A stretch of 64,000 nt of DNA, from positions 1 through 64,000 of the forward strand of contig NZ_JACIDE010000002.1 in NCBI RefSeq assembly GCF_014196205.1, read 5' to 3'. Below, in pieces: positions 8,871 through 17,185 of this stretch (positions within the stretch are counted from its first letter, which is position 1; the number at the start of each line of letters is the position of its first letter). The stretch is from Anoxybacteroides voinovskiense (GTDB lineage Bacteria; Bacillota; Bacilli; Bacillales; Anoxybacillaceae). Below the pieces are notes generated by a model. The model saw nothing but the letters and a program-made list of their open reading frames with translations, ran no database searches and was not told where the DNA came from. Both the position numbers and the translations under genes were made by a program.

Positions 8871-9029
8871 ATAAGGTAAGAAAGTATAAAATTTTACGAT
8901 TAGGTGGAGCGTTGTCTAGCTCCAAGCGCCATCGGCTCGAGTCGCTCCGCCCCACGCTGCGGCGGCGTAGCCTCCTCGGTGGGGCTTGTGCGATCTTCGC
9001 CGATAGGCGGGCGCTTTGCGCTTTTCTTA
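8864..9029 (-). repeat. Structured intergenic repeat, copy 1 (inverted relative to copy 2)
   Basis: Read on the minus strand it starts TAAGAAAAGCGCAAAGCGCC, where TAA is the ctaA stop codon, passes GAGGAGGCT, GCCGCCGCAGC, GGGGCGGAGCGACTCGAG and AGCTAGACAACG, and ends in the A/T-rich tail TAATCGTAAAATTTTATAC...ACCTTATAAAAAAA next to the pycA terminator stem. About 62 bp at one end and about 90 bp at the other are nearly identical to 24132-24354. Internal small hairpins (for example CGCC-TATC-GGCG) suggest a folded RNA or DNA element. No coding capacity is convincing. Confidence 0.88.
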
Positions 9030-9971
9030 CGCGTTTTTGAACGTGTGGTTCGCGGGCGTCGATCCACCTTGTTCGTTTCGTTTACTACGGATGGCAAGAA
9101 GAAGCAAGTAGCTTAGTACGCCAAATAAACATGAAATGAAAAAGGCGTGTGCTAACGCAATCCATAAGTTCAACTGCGTAAAAACGATGAATGCACCGGT
9201 TGTCATTTGTAATAAGACGAGGATAAGCGAAACAATCCAGCCCCAATAAATGACGCGCTGATGTTTATGGTATTTCACCGCGCGAATGGTGGCGATGAGA
9301 ATCCAGACAATAATCAATCCAGCAGCTAGTCGATGCCCCATTTGTACCCATTCATGAAATTGAACAGGAAAAGGGCGCGAACGTGAGCAGAGCGGCCAGC
9401 TCGGGCACGCCAAACTTGCTTGTTTATGGCGGACAAGCGCTCCTGTATAGACGACGACATAACAATATGCAATGATTCCGTAGATGTGTTGTTTCATTTT
9501 TCCATCGAGCACTAATGATTCTGCATCAAACTTTTTGTCAATTTCAAAAATTAATAGCGTCAATAAAAAGACAGACGCGAACGAGATGAGCGAGATCCCA
9601 AAATGCAAAGCAAGGACAAAATCAGATTGTCCCCAGACGACTGCTGCTGCCCCGATCAACCCTTGGAGAACGAGAAAAACAAAAGAAACCGTCGCTAAAA
9701 ATTTTGTTTCCCGAATGTGGCCGATTGCTCGCCATGACCAAACAGATAAAACGAGCACTAAAAAGCCAGCAAGTCCGGATACTAGCCGATGGCTAAGCTC
9801 AATCACTAACTCGGGCGTAATATTAGAAGGGATGAGCTCCCCATGGCAAAGCGGCCAAGAACGTCCGCATCCCATTCCTGAACCAGTTTTTGTGACGAGC
9901 GCACCACCGATTAACACAAATAACATCGCAATCGTTGTCACTACTGCAAACCATTTTAACGTGCGTTGCAA
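9027..9971 (-). CDS. ctaA: Heme A synthase CtaA
   Basis: 314 residues with eight hydrophobic segments and the family motifs: [27 protein letters not shown] with the paired cysteines, [27 protein letters not shown] and [10 protein letters not shown], giving the heme-ligand histidines of both four-helix halves. It oxidises heme O to heme A for the cytochrome oxidase encoded across the gap. Start is a TTG at 9971 preceded by AGGTGAAG. It is divergent from ctaB. The last residues ([13 protein letters not shown]) are hydrophilic and the stop codon is the first triplet of the repeat element at 8864-9029. Confidence 0.95.
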   Translation of the reverse strand: MQRTLKWFAVVTTIAMLFVLIGGALVTKTGSGMGCGRSWPLCHGELIPSNITPELVIELSHRLVSGLAGFLVLVLSVWSWRAIGHIRETKFLATVSFVFLVLQGLIGAAAVVWGQSDFVLALHFGISLISFASVFLLTLLIFEIDKKFDAESLVLDGKMKQHIYGIIAYCYVVVYTGALVRHKQASLACPSWPLCSRSRPFPVQFHEWVQMGHRLAAGLIIVWILIATIRAVKYHKHQRVIYWGWIVSLILVLLQMTTGAFIVFTQLNLWIALAHAFFISCLFGVLSYLLLLAIRSKRNEQGGSTPANHTFKNA

Positions 9972-10234
9972 AATTCTTCACCTACTTGGTTGGAAAATAA
10001 TTATTTTGGCAATAATCTTGTAAAGTATACGTTTATCTTACACGAAACGAGCGCATAGAGCAATTTCGACAACAAACAACATCATTTTACAACATAACAA
10101 AAATAAAAAACAAATAAACGTTTAATATCGTGAAAAATATTGAATCTTATTCGGGAGTTTGCTAGAAATATTAATGGGGAAGTACAAAGGAGATGCAATC
10201 GCCATTTTTTTGACACAAATTGTTCAAAAAAAGT

Positions 10235-10258
10235 TCACATTTAGACAAAGAAATGTGA
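10235..10258. promoter_or_regulatory. Inverted repeat in the ctaA-ctaB control region
   Basis: TCACATTT (10235-10242) and AAATGTGA (10251-10258) are exact reverse complements separated by 8 nt, in the ctaA-ctaB gap. Half sites resemble the loose TTTGTGAAT-type boxes of ResD. A possible promoter overlaps (TTAGAC 10241-10246, 17 nt, TATATA 10264-10269). Assignment to any regulator is inference. Confidence 0.35.
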
Positions 10259-10339
10259 TTTAATATATAGAGAAAGGAACTTTATGACTTATATTAACCA
10301 TAAAAAATGTGTTAAAATACATTAGGATTTATTTCATCG

Positions 10340-10354
10340 TTGTAAACGTATTCA
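10340..10354 (+). promoter_or_regulatory. CcpA catabolite-responsive element (cre) before ctaB
   Basis: TTGTAAACGTATTCA fits the B. subtilis cre consensus WTGNAANCGNWNNCW at every defined position. It lies 46 nt before the ctaB ATG, downstream of the candidate promoters, so bound CcpA would block elongation. Glucose repression of the cta genes through CcpA is known in B. subtilis. Confidence 0.7.
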
Positions 10355-10399
10355 TGTTACCTTCCGTTTCGCAAAGGAACGGAGGAAGGAGGAAGAAAA

Positions 10400-11323
10400 A
10401 TGGCGAATGAAACAGCTTCTCCAATCGAAGTTGACGAAAAGACGGGGAAATTGTCGGTAGCAGCTGTTTGGAAAGATGTTCTTTCCGTTGTCAAAATCGG
10501 TATTGTTAATTCTAATTTAATTACGACATTCACGGGATTATGGTTAGCTTTTTACTATATGGGAGAAGGTTTTTTAGAAAACCTTCAGACCGTCTTTTTT
10601 ACGTTGTTTGGCTCTGCACTTATCATTGCAGGAGCTTGTGCGCTGAATAACTTCATTGACCGCGATATCGACCATTTGATGGAGCGAACGAAAAAGCGAC
10701 CAACCGTTAAAGGAACGATGGAACCAAAACATGTACTATGGTTTGGGATTTTATTGACGGTTATTGGTACGCTTAGCTTGCTAATGACGACGGTGACAGC
10801 TGCCGTTGTTGGGCTTGTCGGGGTAATCACTTATGTATTTTTATATACCATGTGGTCGAAACGGAATAATACGTTAAATACGGTCATTGGTAGCGTTTCT
10901 GGTGCAGTTCCACCGGTTATTGGTTGGACGGCGGTCGATCCACATTTTCACGTCGTGCCGCTCGTATTGTTTTTATTAATGTTTTTATGGCAACCGCCGC
11001 ACTTTTTGGCGCTTGCGATGAAGCGATGCGAGGAATATCGCAAAGCGGGAATCCCGATGTTGCCGGTCGTGCATGGGTTTGCGATTACGAAACGGCAAAT
11101 TGTCGTATGGGTGGCCTGTTTGTTGCCGCTCCCGTTTTATTTATTTCCGCTTGGGAAAGCATTTCTCGTCATTGCCACGCTGCTAAACGTCGGTTGGCTT
11201 GCGTTAGGATTATACGGCTTTAAGATGAAAGATGATTTAAAGTGGGCGAAATGGATGTTCGTCTACTCCTTAAACTATTTGACGATTTTATTTGTTACGA
11301 TGGTCATCGCGGCCATTGATTAA
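10400..11323 (+). CDS. ctaB: Protoheme IX farnesyltransferase CtaB (heme O synthase)
   Basis: 307 residues, UbiA-family prenyltransferase with about nine membrane helices. The two aspartate-rich motifs are [19 protein letters not shown] and, near the second half, the conserved [28 protein letters not shown]. It transfers farnesyl diphosphate to protoheme to make heme O, the substrate of CtaA. RBS AGGAGGAAG precedes the ATG. The following 78-bp gap to ctaC contains a 9-bp inverted repeat (11333-11341 with 11353-11361) that could weaken read-through. Transcription is probably under the cre site upstream. Confidence 0.95.
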   Translation: MANETASPIEVDEKTGKLSVAAVWKDVLSVVKIGIVNSNLITTFTGLWLAFYYMGEGFLENLQTVFFTLFGSALIIAGACALNNFIDRDIDHLMERTKKRPTVKGTMEPKHVLWFGILLTVIGTLSLLMTTVTAAVVGLVGVITYVFLYTMWSKRNNTLNTVIGSVSGAVPPVIGWTAVDPHFHVVPLVLFLLMFLWQPPHFLALAMKRCEEYRKAGIPMLPVVHGFAITKRQIVVWVACLLPLPFYLFPLGKAFLVIATLLNVGWLALGLYGFKMKDDLKWAKWMFVYSLNYLTILFVTMVIAAID

Positions 11324-11332
11324 TCCGTTTAC

Positions 11333-11361
11333 AATTCTTTCACTTCTTTAGAGAAAGAATT
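11333..11361 (+). repeat. Hairpin in the ctaB-ctaC gap
   Basis: Perfect 9-bp arms AATTCTTTC and GAAAGAATT with an 11-nt loop. There is no T-run, so it is more likely an RNA processing or pausing structure than a strong terminator. Confidence 0.45.
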
Positions 11362-11401
11362 CATATATTTATTTAAATTGAAAGAGGGGTTTGATTAGGC
11401 T

Positions 11402-12469
11402 ATGAAGAAATGGCTACTGAATTGGCGCTTATTTTCTCTTTTTAGTGTAATGGCGCTTCTGTTAGCTGGTTGCGGCAAGCCGTTTTTGTCGACGCTTCAG
11501 CCGGCCGGCGAAGTAGCAGATATGCAGTATTCGCTCATGCTGCTTAGCACAGCCATTATGGTTCTCGTTATTATTGTTGTAACGATTATCTTCGTATACG
11601 TCGTTGTTCGCTTCCGACAACGCAAAGGCGAAGAAAAGAAAATTCCAAAGCAAGTGGAAGGAAGCCATACGTTAGAAATTGTATGGACGGTTATTCCGAT
11701 TATCTTGCTCATCATTTTAGCTGTTCCAACCGTATCGGCAACGTTTAAACTTTCTGACGTGAAGCCAATGAATAAAGAGAAGCGCGATAAACATACGGTT
11801 GTTGTCAACGTTCGCGCAAATCTTTATTGGTGGGAATTTGAATACCCAGATTACGGGATTATTACGAGCCAAGAGCTAGTCGTTCCAACGAACGAACGGG
11901 TGTATTTTAATTTAAAAGCTTCTGACGTAAAACACTCGTTCTGGATTCCAGCTGTTGGCGGAAAAATGGATACAAACACAGATAACAAAAACCAATTTTG
12001 GTTAGAATTCGATCAAAAAGCGACAGATAAAGCAGGCGGCATTTTCTACGGAAAATGTGCGGAGCTTTGCGGTCCGTCACACGCGTTGATGGATTTCAAA
12101 GTAAAACCACTTCCGCGCGCTGACTTTGATCAGTGGGTAGAAAAAATGAAAAATGCGAAACCAGTAGTGACAGATTCAGTCGCAAAAGAAGGGGAAGCAA
12201 TTTTTAACAAAAGCTGTATTGGCTGCCATGCAGTCAGCCCAGTGGACAAACGTCCAGAACAAGCACGGACAGCGCCAAACTTAGCAAACTTTGGCGATCG
12301 CACACGCATCGCTGGTATTTTAGACCATAATGAAGAAAACTTGAAAAAATGGTTGAAAGATCCGAATAGTGTGAAACCTGGCAATAAAATGGCGGGTACA
12401 TACGGCAACTTAACGGATGACCAAATTAATGCACTAACGAAATATTTAATGAGCTTGAAAGTTGAGTAA
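11402..12469 (+). CDS. ctaC: Cytochrome c oxidase subunit II CtaC (caa3 type)
   Basis: 355 residues. A lipoprotein signal ends in LLAGC with the lipidated cysteine at residue 24. Two membrane helices follow, then the cupredoxin domain with the CuA site (KHSFWIP and CAELCGPSHALM), and a fused C-terminal cytochrome c domain with the heme motif CIGCH and a methionine-rich end (NKMAGTYGNLTDDQI). The fused heme domain defines a caa3 oxidase. It receives electrons from cytochrome c and passes them to subunit I. Operon with ctaD, E and F; start ATG at 11402. Confidence 0.96.
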   Translation: MKKWLLNWRLFSLFSVMALLLAGCGKPFLSTLQPAGEVADMQYSLMLLSTAIMVLVIIVVTIIFVYVVVRFRQRKGEEKKIPKQVEGSHTLEIVWTVIPIILLIILAVPTVSATFKLSDVKPMNKEKRDKHTVVVNVRANLYWWEFEYPDYGIITSQELVVPTNERVYFNLKASDVKHSFWIPAVGGKMDTNTDNKNQFWLEFDQKATDKAGGIFYGKCAELCGPSHALMDFKVKPLPRADFDQWVEKMKNAKPVVTDSVAKEGEAIFNKSCIGCHAVSPVDKRPEQARTAPNLANFGDRTRIAGILDHNEENLKKWLKDPNSVKPGNKMAGTYGNLTDDQINALTKYLMSLKVE

Positions 12470-12501
12470 AGGGGATTTATATCAGAAAGGGAGGTAACAT
12501 T

Positions 12502-14358
12502 GTGAGTACAGTAGCTCGTAAAAAGAGCCTAATATGGGACTACTTAACAACGGTGGACCATAAAAAAATCGCCATTTTGTATTTAATTGCCGGCGGCTTT
12601 TTCTTCCTCGTTGGTGGTCTAGAAGCTCTATTTATCCGGATTCAGCTTGCGAAGCCGAATAACGATTTCTTAGTTGGCGGCTTGTACAACCAAGTGTTAA
12701 CAATGCACGGTACAACAATGATTTTCTTTGCGGCGATGCCGCTTGTGTTTGCAATGATGAACGCCGTTGTGCCGATTCAAATTGGCGCGCGCGACGTTGC
12801 GTTCCCGTTTTTAAACGCGTTAGGCTTTTGGCTCTTCTTCTTCGGGGGGGTATTTCTTAACTGTTCATGGTTTTTAGGCGGAGCGCCTGATGCAGGTTGG
12901 ACATCGTATGCATCACTGTCGCTTGAATCGCCAGGGCACGGGATTGACTTTTACGTTTTAGGATTGCAAATTTCTGGTTTCGGTACGTTAATTGGTGGGA
13001 TTAACTTCCTTGTCACAATCATTAATATGCGTGCCCCAGGAATGACATATATGCGCATGCCGATGTTTACGTGGGCAACGTTCGTGACATCTGCGCTTAT
13101 TTTGTTCGCATTCCCGCCACTTACAGTCGGCTTAATTTTCATGATGATGGATCGCTTGTTTGGCGGAAACTTCTATCATCCAGCAGCAGGCGGTAATACG
13201 ATCATTTGGGAACACCTTTTCTGGATTTTCGGTCATCCAGAAGTATATATTTTAGTGTTGCCAGCGTTCGGGATTTTCTCGGAAATTTTCGCAACGTTCT
13301 CGCGTAAGCGGTTATTCGGTTATTCGTCCATGGTGTTTGCGACAGTATTAATCGGCTTTTTAGGATTCATGGTGTGGGCGCACCATATGTTTACAGTCGG
13401 AATGGGACCGATTGCGAACGCAATTTTCGCAGTGGCAACAATGGCAATTGCCGTTCCAACAGGGATTAAAATTTTCAACTGGCTCTTTACGATGTGGGGC
13501 GGAAATATTCGTTTCACGACACCAATGATGTATGCGGTTGCGTTTATCCCATCGTTCGTCATGGGTGGAGTAACGGGGGTAATGAACGCAGCAGCAGCAG
13601 CAGACTATCAATATCATGACAGCTATTTCGTTGTCGCACACTTCCACTACGTCATCGTCGGTGGGGTTGTGTTCGCACTGTTAGCAGGTGCCCATTACTG
13701 GTGGCCAAAAATGTTTGGCAAAATGTTAAACGAAACGCTTGGAAAAATTACGTTCTGGTTGTTCTTTATCGGCTTCCATTTAACGTTCTTTATCCAACAT
13801 TTCCTTGGCTTAATGGGGATGCCACGCCGCGTCTTTACGTACTTGCCGGGTCAAGGATTTGAAACAGGCAACATGATTAGTACCGTTGGTGCCTTTTTCA
13901 TGGCAGCAGCAACGATTGTGCTGTTAATCAACGTTATTGTAACATCGGTGAAAGGACAAAAAGCAGAGGCAGACGCGTGGGGAGACGGACGTACGCTTGA
14001 GTGGGCAGTCGCTTCTCCGCCGCCAGAATATAACTTTGCGCAAACACCGCTTGTTCGCGGCTTAGACGCATATTGGATTGAAAAAATGGAAGGCAAAAAA
14101 GGATTGACGCCAGCAGAGCCGCTAGGGGATATCCATATGCCAAACTCGTCGATTTTGCCGTTTGTTATTTCGCTTGGATTGTTTATTGCTGCCTTCGGTT
14201 TCATGTATCGCACGGAAGCGTCTTGGGGCTTAGCGGTTGGCATTATCGGCTTATTGATTACGCTCGGTTCGATGTTCTTGCGTTCTGTCATCGATGATCA
14301 CGGCTTCCATATCCATAAAGAAGAAGTGCTTGAAGCAGAAAAGGGGGTTAAGGCATAA
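12502..14358 (+). CDS. ctaD: Cytochrome c oxidase subunit I CtaD
   Basis: 618 residues, twelve or more membrane helices. The heme-copper core is clear: MHGTTMIFF (low-spin heme ligand region), WIFGHPEVYILVLPAFG with the His-Tyr CuB site, WAHHMFTVG, and YFVVAHFHYVIVGG carrying both heme ligands. It reduces oxygen to water and pumps protons. GTG start with AGAAAGGGAGG ahead. The stop codon overlaps the ctaE start (TAATG), showing translational coupling. Confidence 0.97.
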   Translation: MSTVARKKSLIWDYLTTVDHKKIAILYLIAGGFFFLVGGLEALFIRIQLAKPNNDFLVGGLYNQVLTMHGTTMIFFAAMPLVFAMMNAVVPIQIGARDVAFPFLNALGFWLFFFGGVFLNCSWFLGGAPDAGWTSYASLSLESPGHGIDFYVLGLQISGFGTLIGGINFLVTIINMRAPGMTYMRMPMFTWATFVTSALILFAFPPLTVGLIFMMMDRLFGGNFYHPAAGGNTIIWEHLFWIFGHPEVYILVLPAFGIFSEIFATFSRKRLFGYSSMVFATVLIGFLGFMVWAHHMFTVGMGPIANAIFAVATMAIAVPTGIKIFNWLFTMWGGNIRFTTPMMYAVAFIPSFVMGGVTGVMNAAAAADYQYHDSYFVVAHFHYVIVGGVVFALLAGAHYWWPKMFGKMLNETLGKITFWLFFIGFHLTFFIQHFLGLMGMPRRVFTYLPGQGFETGNMISTVGAFFMAAATIVLLINVIVTSVKGQKAEADAWGDGRTLEWAVASPPPEYNFAQTPLVRGLDAYWIEKMEGKKGLTPAEPLGDIHMPNSSILPFVISLGLFIAAFGFMYRTEASWGLAVGIIGLLITLGSMFLRSVIDDHGFHIHKEEVLEAEKGVKA

Positions 14359-14978
14359 TGCACGTTGAAGAAAAATTGACCGCAGAAACGTTCCCTGCGT
14401 CACCTGAAAAAGCCACCCTCGAAGGGAAAAATAAATTTTTAGGTTTTTGGTTATTCTTAGGGGGAGAGACGGTTCTCTTCGCCTCCCTCTTCGCTACGTA
14501 TTTAGCGTTGCGTGATAAAACAGCTGGTGGTCCGCCAGCGCACGAGTTGTTCCGTATGCCGCTCGTTTTTGTTGCAACGATGCTTCTTTTGACGAGTAGC
14601 TTAACGAGTGTGTACGCGATTTACCACATGAAAAACTTTGATTTTAAGAAAATGCAGCTTTGGTTTGGCATTACGGTGCTGTTAGGGGCTGGATTTTTAG
14701 GGTTGGAGATTTTCGAGTTCAATGAGTACGTCCACGAAGGCCACGTATTTACGAAAAGTGCATTTGCCTCTTCGTTTTACACGCTAGTTGGCACGCACGG
14801 AGGTCACGTCGCTTTCGGCTTGCTTTGGATTTTAACGCTTATGATTCGCAATGCGAAGCGCGGCTTAAACTTATACAACGCACCGAAGTTTTACGTCGCC
14901 AGCTTATATTGGCACTTTATTGACGTCGTATGGGTGTTCATCTTTACGGTTGTATATTTAATGGGAATGGTGGGGTGA
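14358..14978 (+). CDS. ctaE: Cytochrome c oxidase subunit III CtaE
   Basis: 206 residues with about five hydrophobic helices. Typical subunit III features: KFLGFWLFLGGETVLFASLFATYLALRD, FLGLEIFEFNEYVHEG, SSFYTLVGTHGGHVAFGLLWI and LYWHFIDVVWVFIFTVVYLMG. It stabilises the catalytic subunits and proton uptake. Overlaps the ctaD stop by one base and is followed four bases later by ctaF. Confidence 0.95.
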   Translation: MHVEEKLTAETFPASPEKATLEGKNKFLGFWLFLGGETVLFASLFATYLALRDKTAGGPPAHELFRMPLVFVATMLLLTSSLTSVYAIYHMKNFDFKKMQLWFGITVLLGAGFLGLEIFEFNEYVHEGHVFTKSAFASSFYTLVGTHGGHVAFGLLWILTLMIRNAKRGLNLYNAPKFYVASLYWHFIDVVWVFIFTVVYLMGMVG

Positions 14979-14982
14979 TTGT

Positions 14983-15315
14983 ATGGCGAATCAAACGAAT
15001 ACAGGAAACCCGCATGTTGATTTAGCGTACCGTCGCAAAAAAAATGCGGAAGAAATGAAACACCAAGTGATTTCATTTGTATTAATGATTGCATTGACGC
15101 TCATTGCGTTTTTTGCCGTCGGGTATAACGAGTTTTCACATTGGTTTTCTGTTCCATTCATTTTGCTTCTTGCCATTGTGCAAGTGGCGTTTCAACTGTA
15201 TTATTTCATGCATATGAGCCATAAAGGTCATGAACTTCCATCGCTTTTCATTTATGGCGGTGTGCTCGTTGCGTTTGTTACAGTTTGGGCGTTTATGACG
15301 GTTGTTTGGTGGTAA
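14983..15315 (+). CDS. ctaF: Cytochrome c oxidase subunit IV CtaF
   Basis: 110 residues with three membrane helices: a soluble N terminus, then QVISFVLMIALTLIAFFAVGY, WFSVPFILLLAIVQVAFQLYYFMHMSHKGH and LFIYGGVLVAFVTVWAFMTVVWW. This is the small bacterial subunit IVB of caa3/bo-type oxidases. Last gene of the ctaC-F block; a strong terminator follows at 15319-15352. Confidence 0.93.
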   Translation: MANQTNTGNPHVDLAYRRKKNAEEMKHQVISFVLMIALTLIAFFAVGYNEFSHWFSVPFILLLAIVQVAFQLYYFMHMSHKGHELPSLFIYGGVLVAFVTVWAFMTVVWW

Positions 15316-15318
15316 TAA

Positions 15319-15352
15319 AAAAAGGAAATCAGCGGGTGCTGATTTCCTTTTT
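15319..15352 (+). terminator. Terminator after ctaF
   Basis: Perfect 15-bp stem AAAAAGGAAATCAGC / GCTGATTTCCTTTTT with loop GGGT. It ends the structural oxidase operon before ctaG. Confidence 0.92.
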
Positions 15353-15371
15353 CGCATCGTTTTGTCTGTAG

Positions 15372-15377
15372 TATAAT
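15372..15377 (+). promoter_or_regulatory. Extended -10 box before ctaG
   Basis: TAGTATAAT with TATAAT at 15372-15377 immediately after the ctaF terminator; no good -35. It implies that ctaG-ctaM is separately transcribed. Confidence 0.45.
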
Positions 15378-15396
15378 GAAAAGGGAGGTGAAAAGG

Positions 15397-16305
15397 ATGT
15401 TAGCATCATTGCAAATGTTCGGATTTATGGCGCTATGGAGCCCGTTTTTCTTCCTTCTTTTATTGCTTATCGGTGCGTTCTATGCCCTTTTAGTTGGCCC
15501 GTGGCGACGAAAATGGGCGACGGAACATCCGCCATCCCGCAAGCAAAAAACGTATTTTTATACGGGACTTGTTTTGCTTTACGTCATTAAAGGCTCACCA
15601 ATTGATTTGCTTGGTCACTTAATGTTTAGTGTGCATATGACGCAAATGGCGATTTTGTATTTAATTGTTCCGCAATGTTTTATTTTAGGAATTCCAAATG
15701 GGATGTACGAGAAACTATTTCGTGTGGATGCAATCAAGCGAGTGTATGCTTTTTTGACCAAACCGCTTATTGCCCTTTTGTTATTCAACGGGCTATTTTC
15801 GTTTTATCACGTTCCATTTATTTTTGATGTGATTAAAACAAATATGATTTACCATGCGACCGTTACGACCATTCTTTTTATCGCTGCATGGTGTATGTGG
15901 TGGCCGGTTATCAATAAGTTGCCAGAATGGCAAACGTTGTCTGGAATTAAAAAAGTCGGTTACATTTTTGCCAACGGTGTGTTGTTAACACCAGCGTGTG
16001 CGCTTATTATTTTTGCAGATACACCGCTTTATCGAACGTTTTCTGACCCGAGTGCGTGGTTGAACGCCCTTCAATTATGCGTGCCGAGTGGAACGTTAGC
16101 TTCGTTGCATTTAACCGGACCACAAATGTTTTTATCGATGTCGCTGCTGAACGACCAACAGCTCGGTGGCGTATTAATGAAAATTATTCAAGAAATTGTG
16201 TACGGAACGATGTTGTTTTTTATTTTTATTGATTGGTATCAAAAAGAGAGAGAGAAGGAGCCGCAGGAAACAGTTGTATCACCGCATCCTTCTGAATCAT
16301 CATAA
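15397..16305 (+). CDS. ctaG: Cytochrome c oxidase assembly factor CtaG (Caa3_CtaG)
   Basis: 302 residues, about seven membrane helices: LQMFGFMALWSPFFFLLLLLIGAFY, TGLVLLYVIKGSPIDLLGHLMFSVHMTQMAILYLIVPQCFILG, and AAWCMWWPVINKLPEWQTLSGIKKVGYIF. The conserved GHLMFSVHM and W..PVI regions are those of the Bacillus CtaG family, needed for CuB site formation in caa3 oxidase. The frame opens at 15376, but that ATG is in the -10 box; the ATG at 15397 follows AAGGGAGGTGA and is chosen. Confidence 0.93.
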   Translation: MLASLQMFGFMALWSPFFFLLLLLIGAFYALLVGPWRRKWATEHPPSRKQKTYFYTGLVLLYVIKGSPIDLLGHLMFSVHMTQMAILYLIVPQCFILGIPNGMYEKLFRVDAIKRVYAFLTKPLIALLLFNGLFSFYHVPFIFDVIKTNMIYHATVTTILFIAAWCMWWPVINKLPEWQTLSGIKKVGYIFANGVLLTPACALIIFADTPLYRTFSDPSAWLNALQLCVPSGTLASLHLTGPQMFLSMSLLNDQQLGGVLMKIIQEIVYGTMLFFIFIDWYQKEREKEPQETVVSPHPSESS

Positions 16306-16325
16306 ATAAAAGTGAGGACGAAGAG

Positions 16326-16793
16326 ATGGAATATTCGTTGCCAATACTTCCAACAATTAGTACAAGTTGTATTGTCATTAGTGCCGTGCTTGTCGCGTAC
16401 GGTTGGTCGCTCATTCGAAAACGAAACATAGAGGCGCATAAAAAGGTCATGTTGTGGGCGGCCGCGTTTGCTTTATTGTTCTTTCTTATTTATTTGTCGC
16501 GAACCGTATTTGTTGGAAATACGAGCTTTGGCGGTCCAGACGATGTCAAAGTATATTATACGATCTTTTTAGTGTTTCATATCGTCTTGGCGACGGTCGG
16601 AGCAGTGTTCGGGGTTGTGACGCTACTTACTGCTTTTAAACAAAATTTTATGAAGCATAAAAAACTCGGACCGATTACAAGCGTCATTTGGTTTTTCACA
16701 GCTACGACTGGTGTTGTCGTTTATTTATTGTTGTATGTGTTTTATCATGGCGGCGAAACGACGTCAATGATTAAAGCGATTTTAGGTTTTTAA
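16326..16793 (+). CDS. ctaM: CtaM-type DUF420 membrane protein, oxidase maturation
   Basis: 155 residues, four membrane helices, DUF420 family: MEYSLPILPTISTSCIVISAVLVAYGW, then HKKVMLWAAAFALLFFLIYLSRTVFVGNTSFGG, YYTIFLVFHIVLATVGAVFGVV and SVIWFFTATTGVVVYLLLYVFY. Conserved histidines (EAHKK, FHI, KHKK) suggest metal or heme contact. The family member CtaM of Staphylococcus aureus is needed for heme-copper oxidase function, and B. subtilis has the paralogue YozB elsewhere. Location 20 bases after ctaG supports an oxidase assembly role. Followed by a terminator at 16792-16815. Confidence 0.88.
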   Translation: MEYSLPILPTISTSCIVISAVLVAYGWSLIRKRNIEAHKKVMLWAAAFALLFFLIYLSRTVFVGNTSFGGPDDVKVYYTIFLVFHIVLATVGAVFGVVTLLTAFKQNFMKHKKLGPITSVIWFFTATTGVVVYLLLYVFYHGGETTSMIKAILGF

Positions 16794-16815
16794 ACCCGAC
16801 AATGCTGTCGGGTTT
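16792..16815 (+). terminator. Terminator after ctaM
   Basis: Ten-base-pair stem AAACCCGACA / TGTCGGGTTT with an ATGC loop and a T-run. Overlaps the ctaM stop codon. Confidence 0.88.
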
Positions 16816-16878
16816 TTTCATAGAGTGAAAAGAACGGAATGGGTGCGGAGAAAATATAATGGGGGCAGGGGTGGTTTC

Positions 16879-17169
16879 GTGTGGCGGTATGATGCGGCGT
16901 ATGCGACAGTAGCGACGGTTGTGATGATGTGTTTAAAGGAACGACTAGAAATTGTGAGCGAAGAATCGACCATAGATGTGCAATTTCGTGGACTTGACCG
17001 TTGCACGGTGACGGTAGCGCTCGTGATGAAAAGCGGTGCTCCAGTCGTTTCCGTATGCAAAGAAGTGCAAAAAGAAATCGTAGAGGAAATACGAATGCTA
17101 ACCCCGTTTGTCGTCGAGCATGTTCACCTCATTGTCAAAAAACTTGTAGTGGAAAAAACGAACGCATGA
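16879..17169 (+). CDS. Small Asp23/Gls24-like protein
   Basis: About 96 residues from GTG 16879, which follows CAGGGGTGG. The C-terminal part reads TVTVALVMKSGAPVVSVCKEVQKEIVEEIRMLTPFVVEHVHLIVKKLVVEK, a pattern of alternating beta and helix typical of the Asp23 (DUF322) fold. The N terminus (YDAAYATVATVVMMCLKERL) looks like a short amphipathic helix. Asp23 proteins are cell-envelope-stress or membrane-associated scaffolds; the precise role here is unknown. A TATAAT at 16855-16860 lies inside the longer open frame, arguing for the downstream start. Convergent with ylbA over a shared terminator. B. subtilis has no gene here. Confidence 0.72.
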   Translation: MWRYDAAYATVATVVMMCLKERLEIVSEESTIDVQFRGLDRCTVTVALVMKSGAPVVSVCKEVQKEIVEEIRMLTPFVVEHVHLIVKKLVVEKTNA

Positions 17170-17185
17170 GAAAATCTCATGCGTT
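17161..17185. terminator. Bidirectional terminator between Asp23-like gene and ylbA
   Basis: Perfect 11-bp stem AACGCATGAGA / TCTCATGCGTT with AAA loop, overlapping the stop codons of both converging genes. Confidence 0.85.

Larger units (their letters stand above)
9972..10399. other. ctaA-ctaB intergenic control region (428 bp)
   Basis: AT-rich gap between divergent genes. It holds the ctaA ribosome site (AGGTGAAG before the TTG), the inverted repeat at 10235-10258, a possible 13-codon leader frame at 10284-10325 with AAAGGA ahead of it, the cre site at 10340-10354, and near the ctaB start a short hairpin (TCCGTT / AACGGA) just before the ribosome site. A leftward TATACT around 10025 may serve ctaA. 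No further gene is seen. Confidence 0.6.

Noticed and set aside
8900-9116. Open frames on both strands across repeat copy 1
   Set aside because: They run through the non-coding repeat and the ctaA end; the same frames are not kept in copy 2.
10284-10325. Calling the 13-codon leader frame before ctaB a gene
   Set aside because: Too short to support from one sequence; kept only as part of the control-region observation.
12951-14291. Several long minus-strand open frames inside ctaD
   Set aside because: They are antisense shadows of a highly conserved membrane protein gene, with no ribosome sites and odd compositions.
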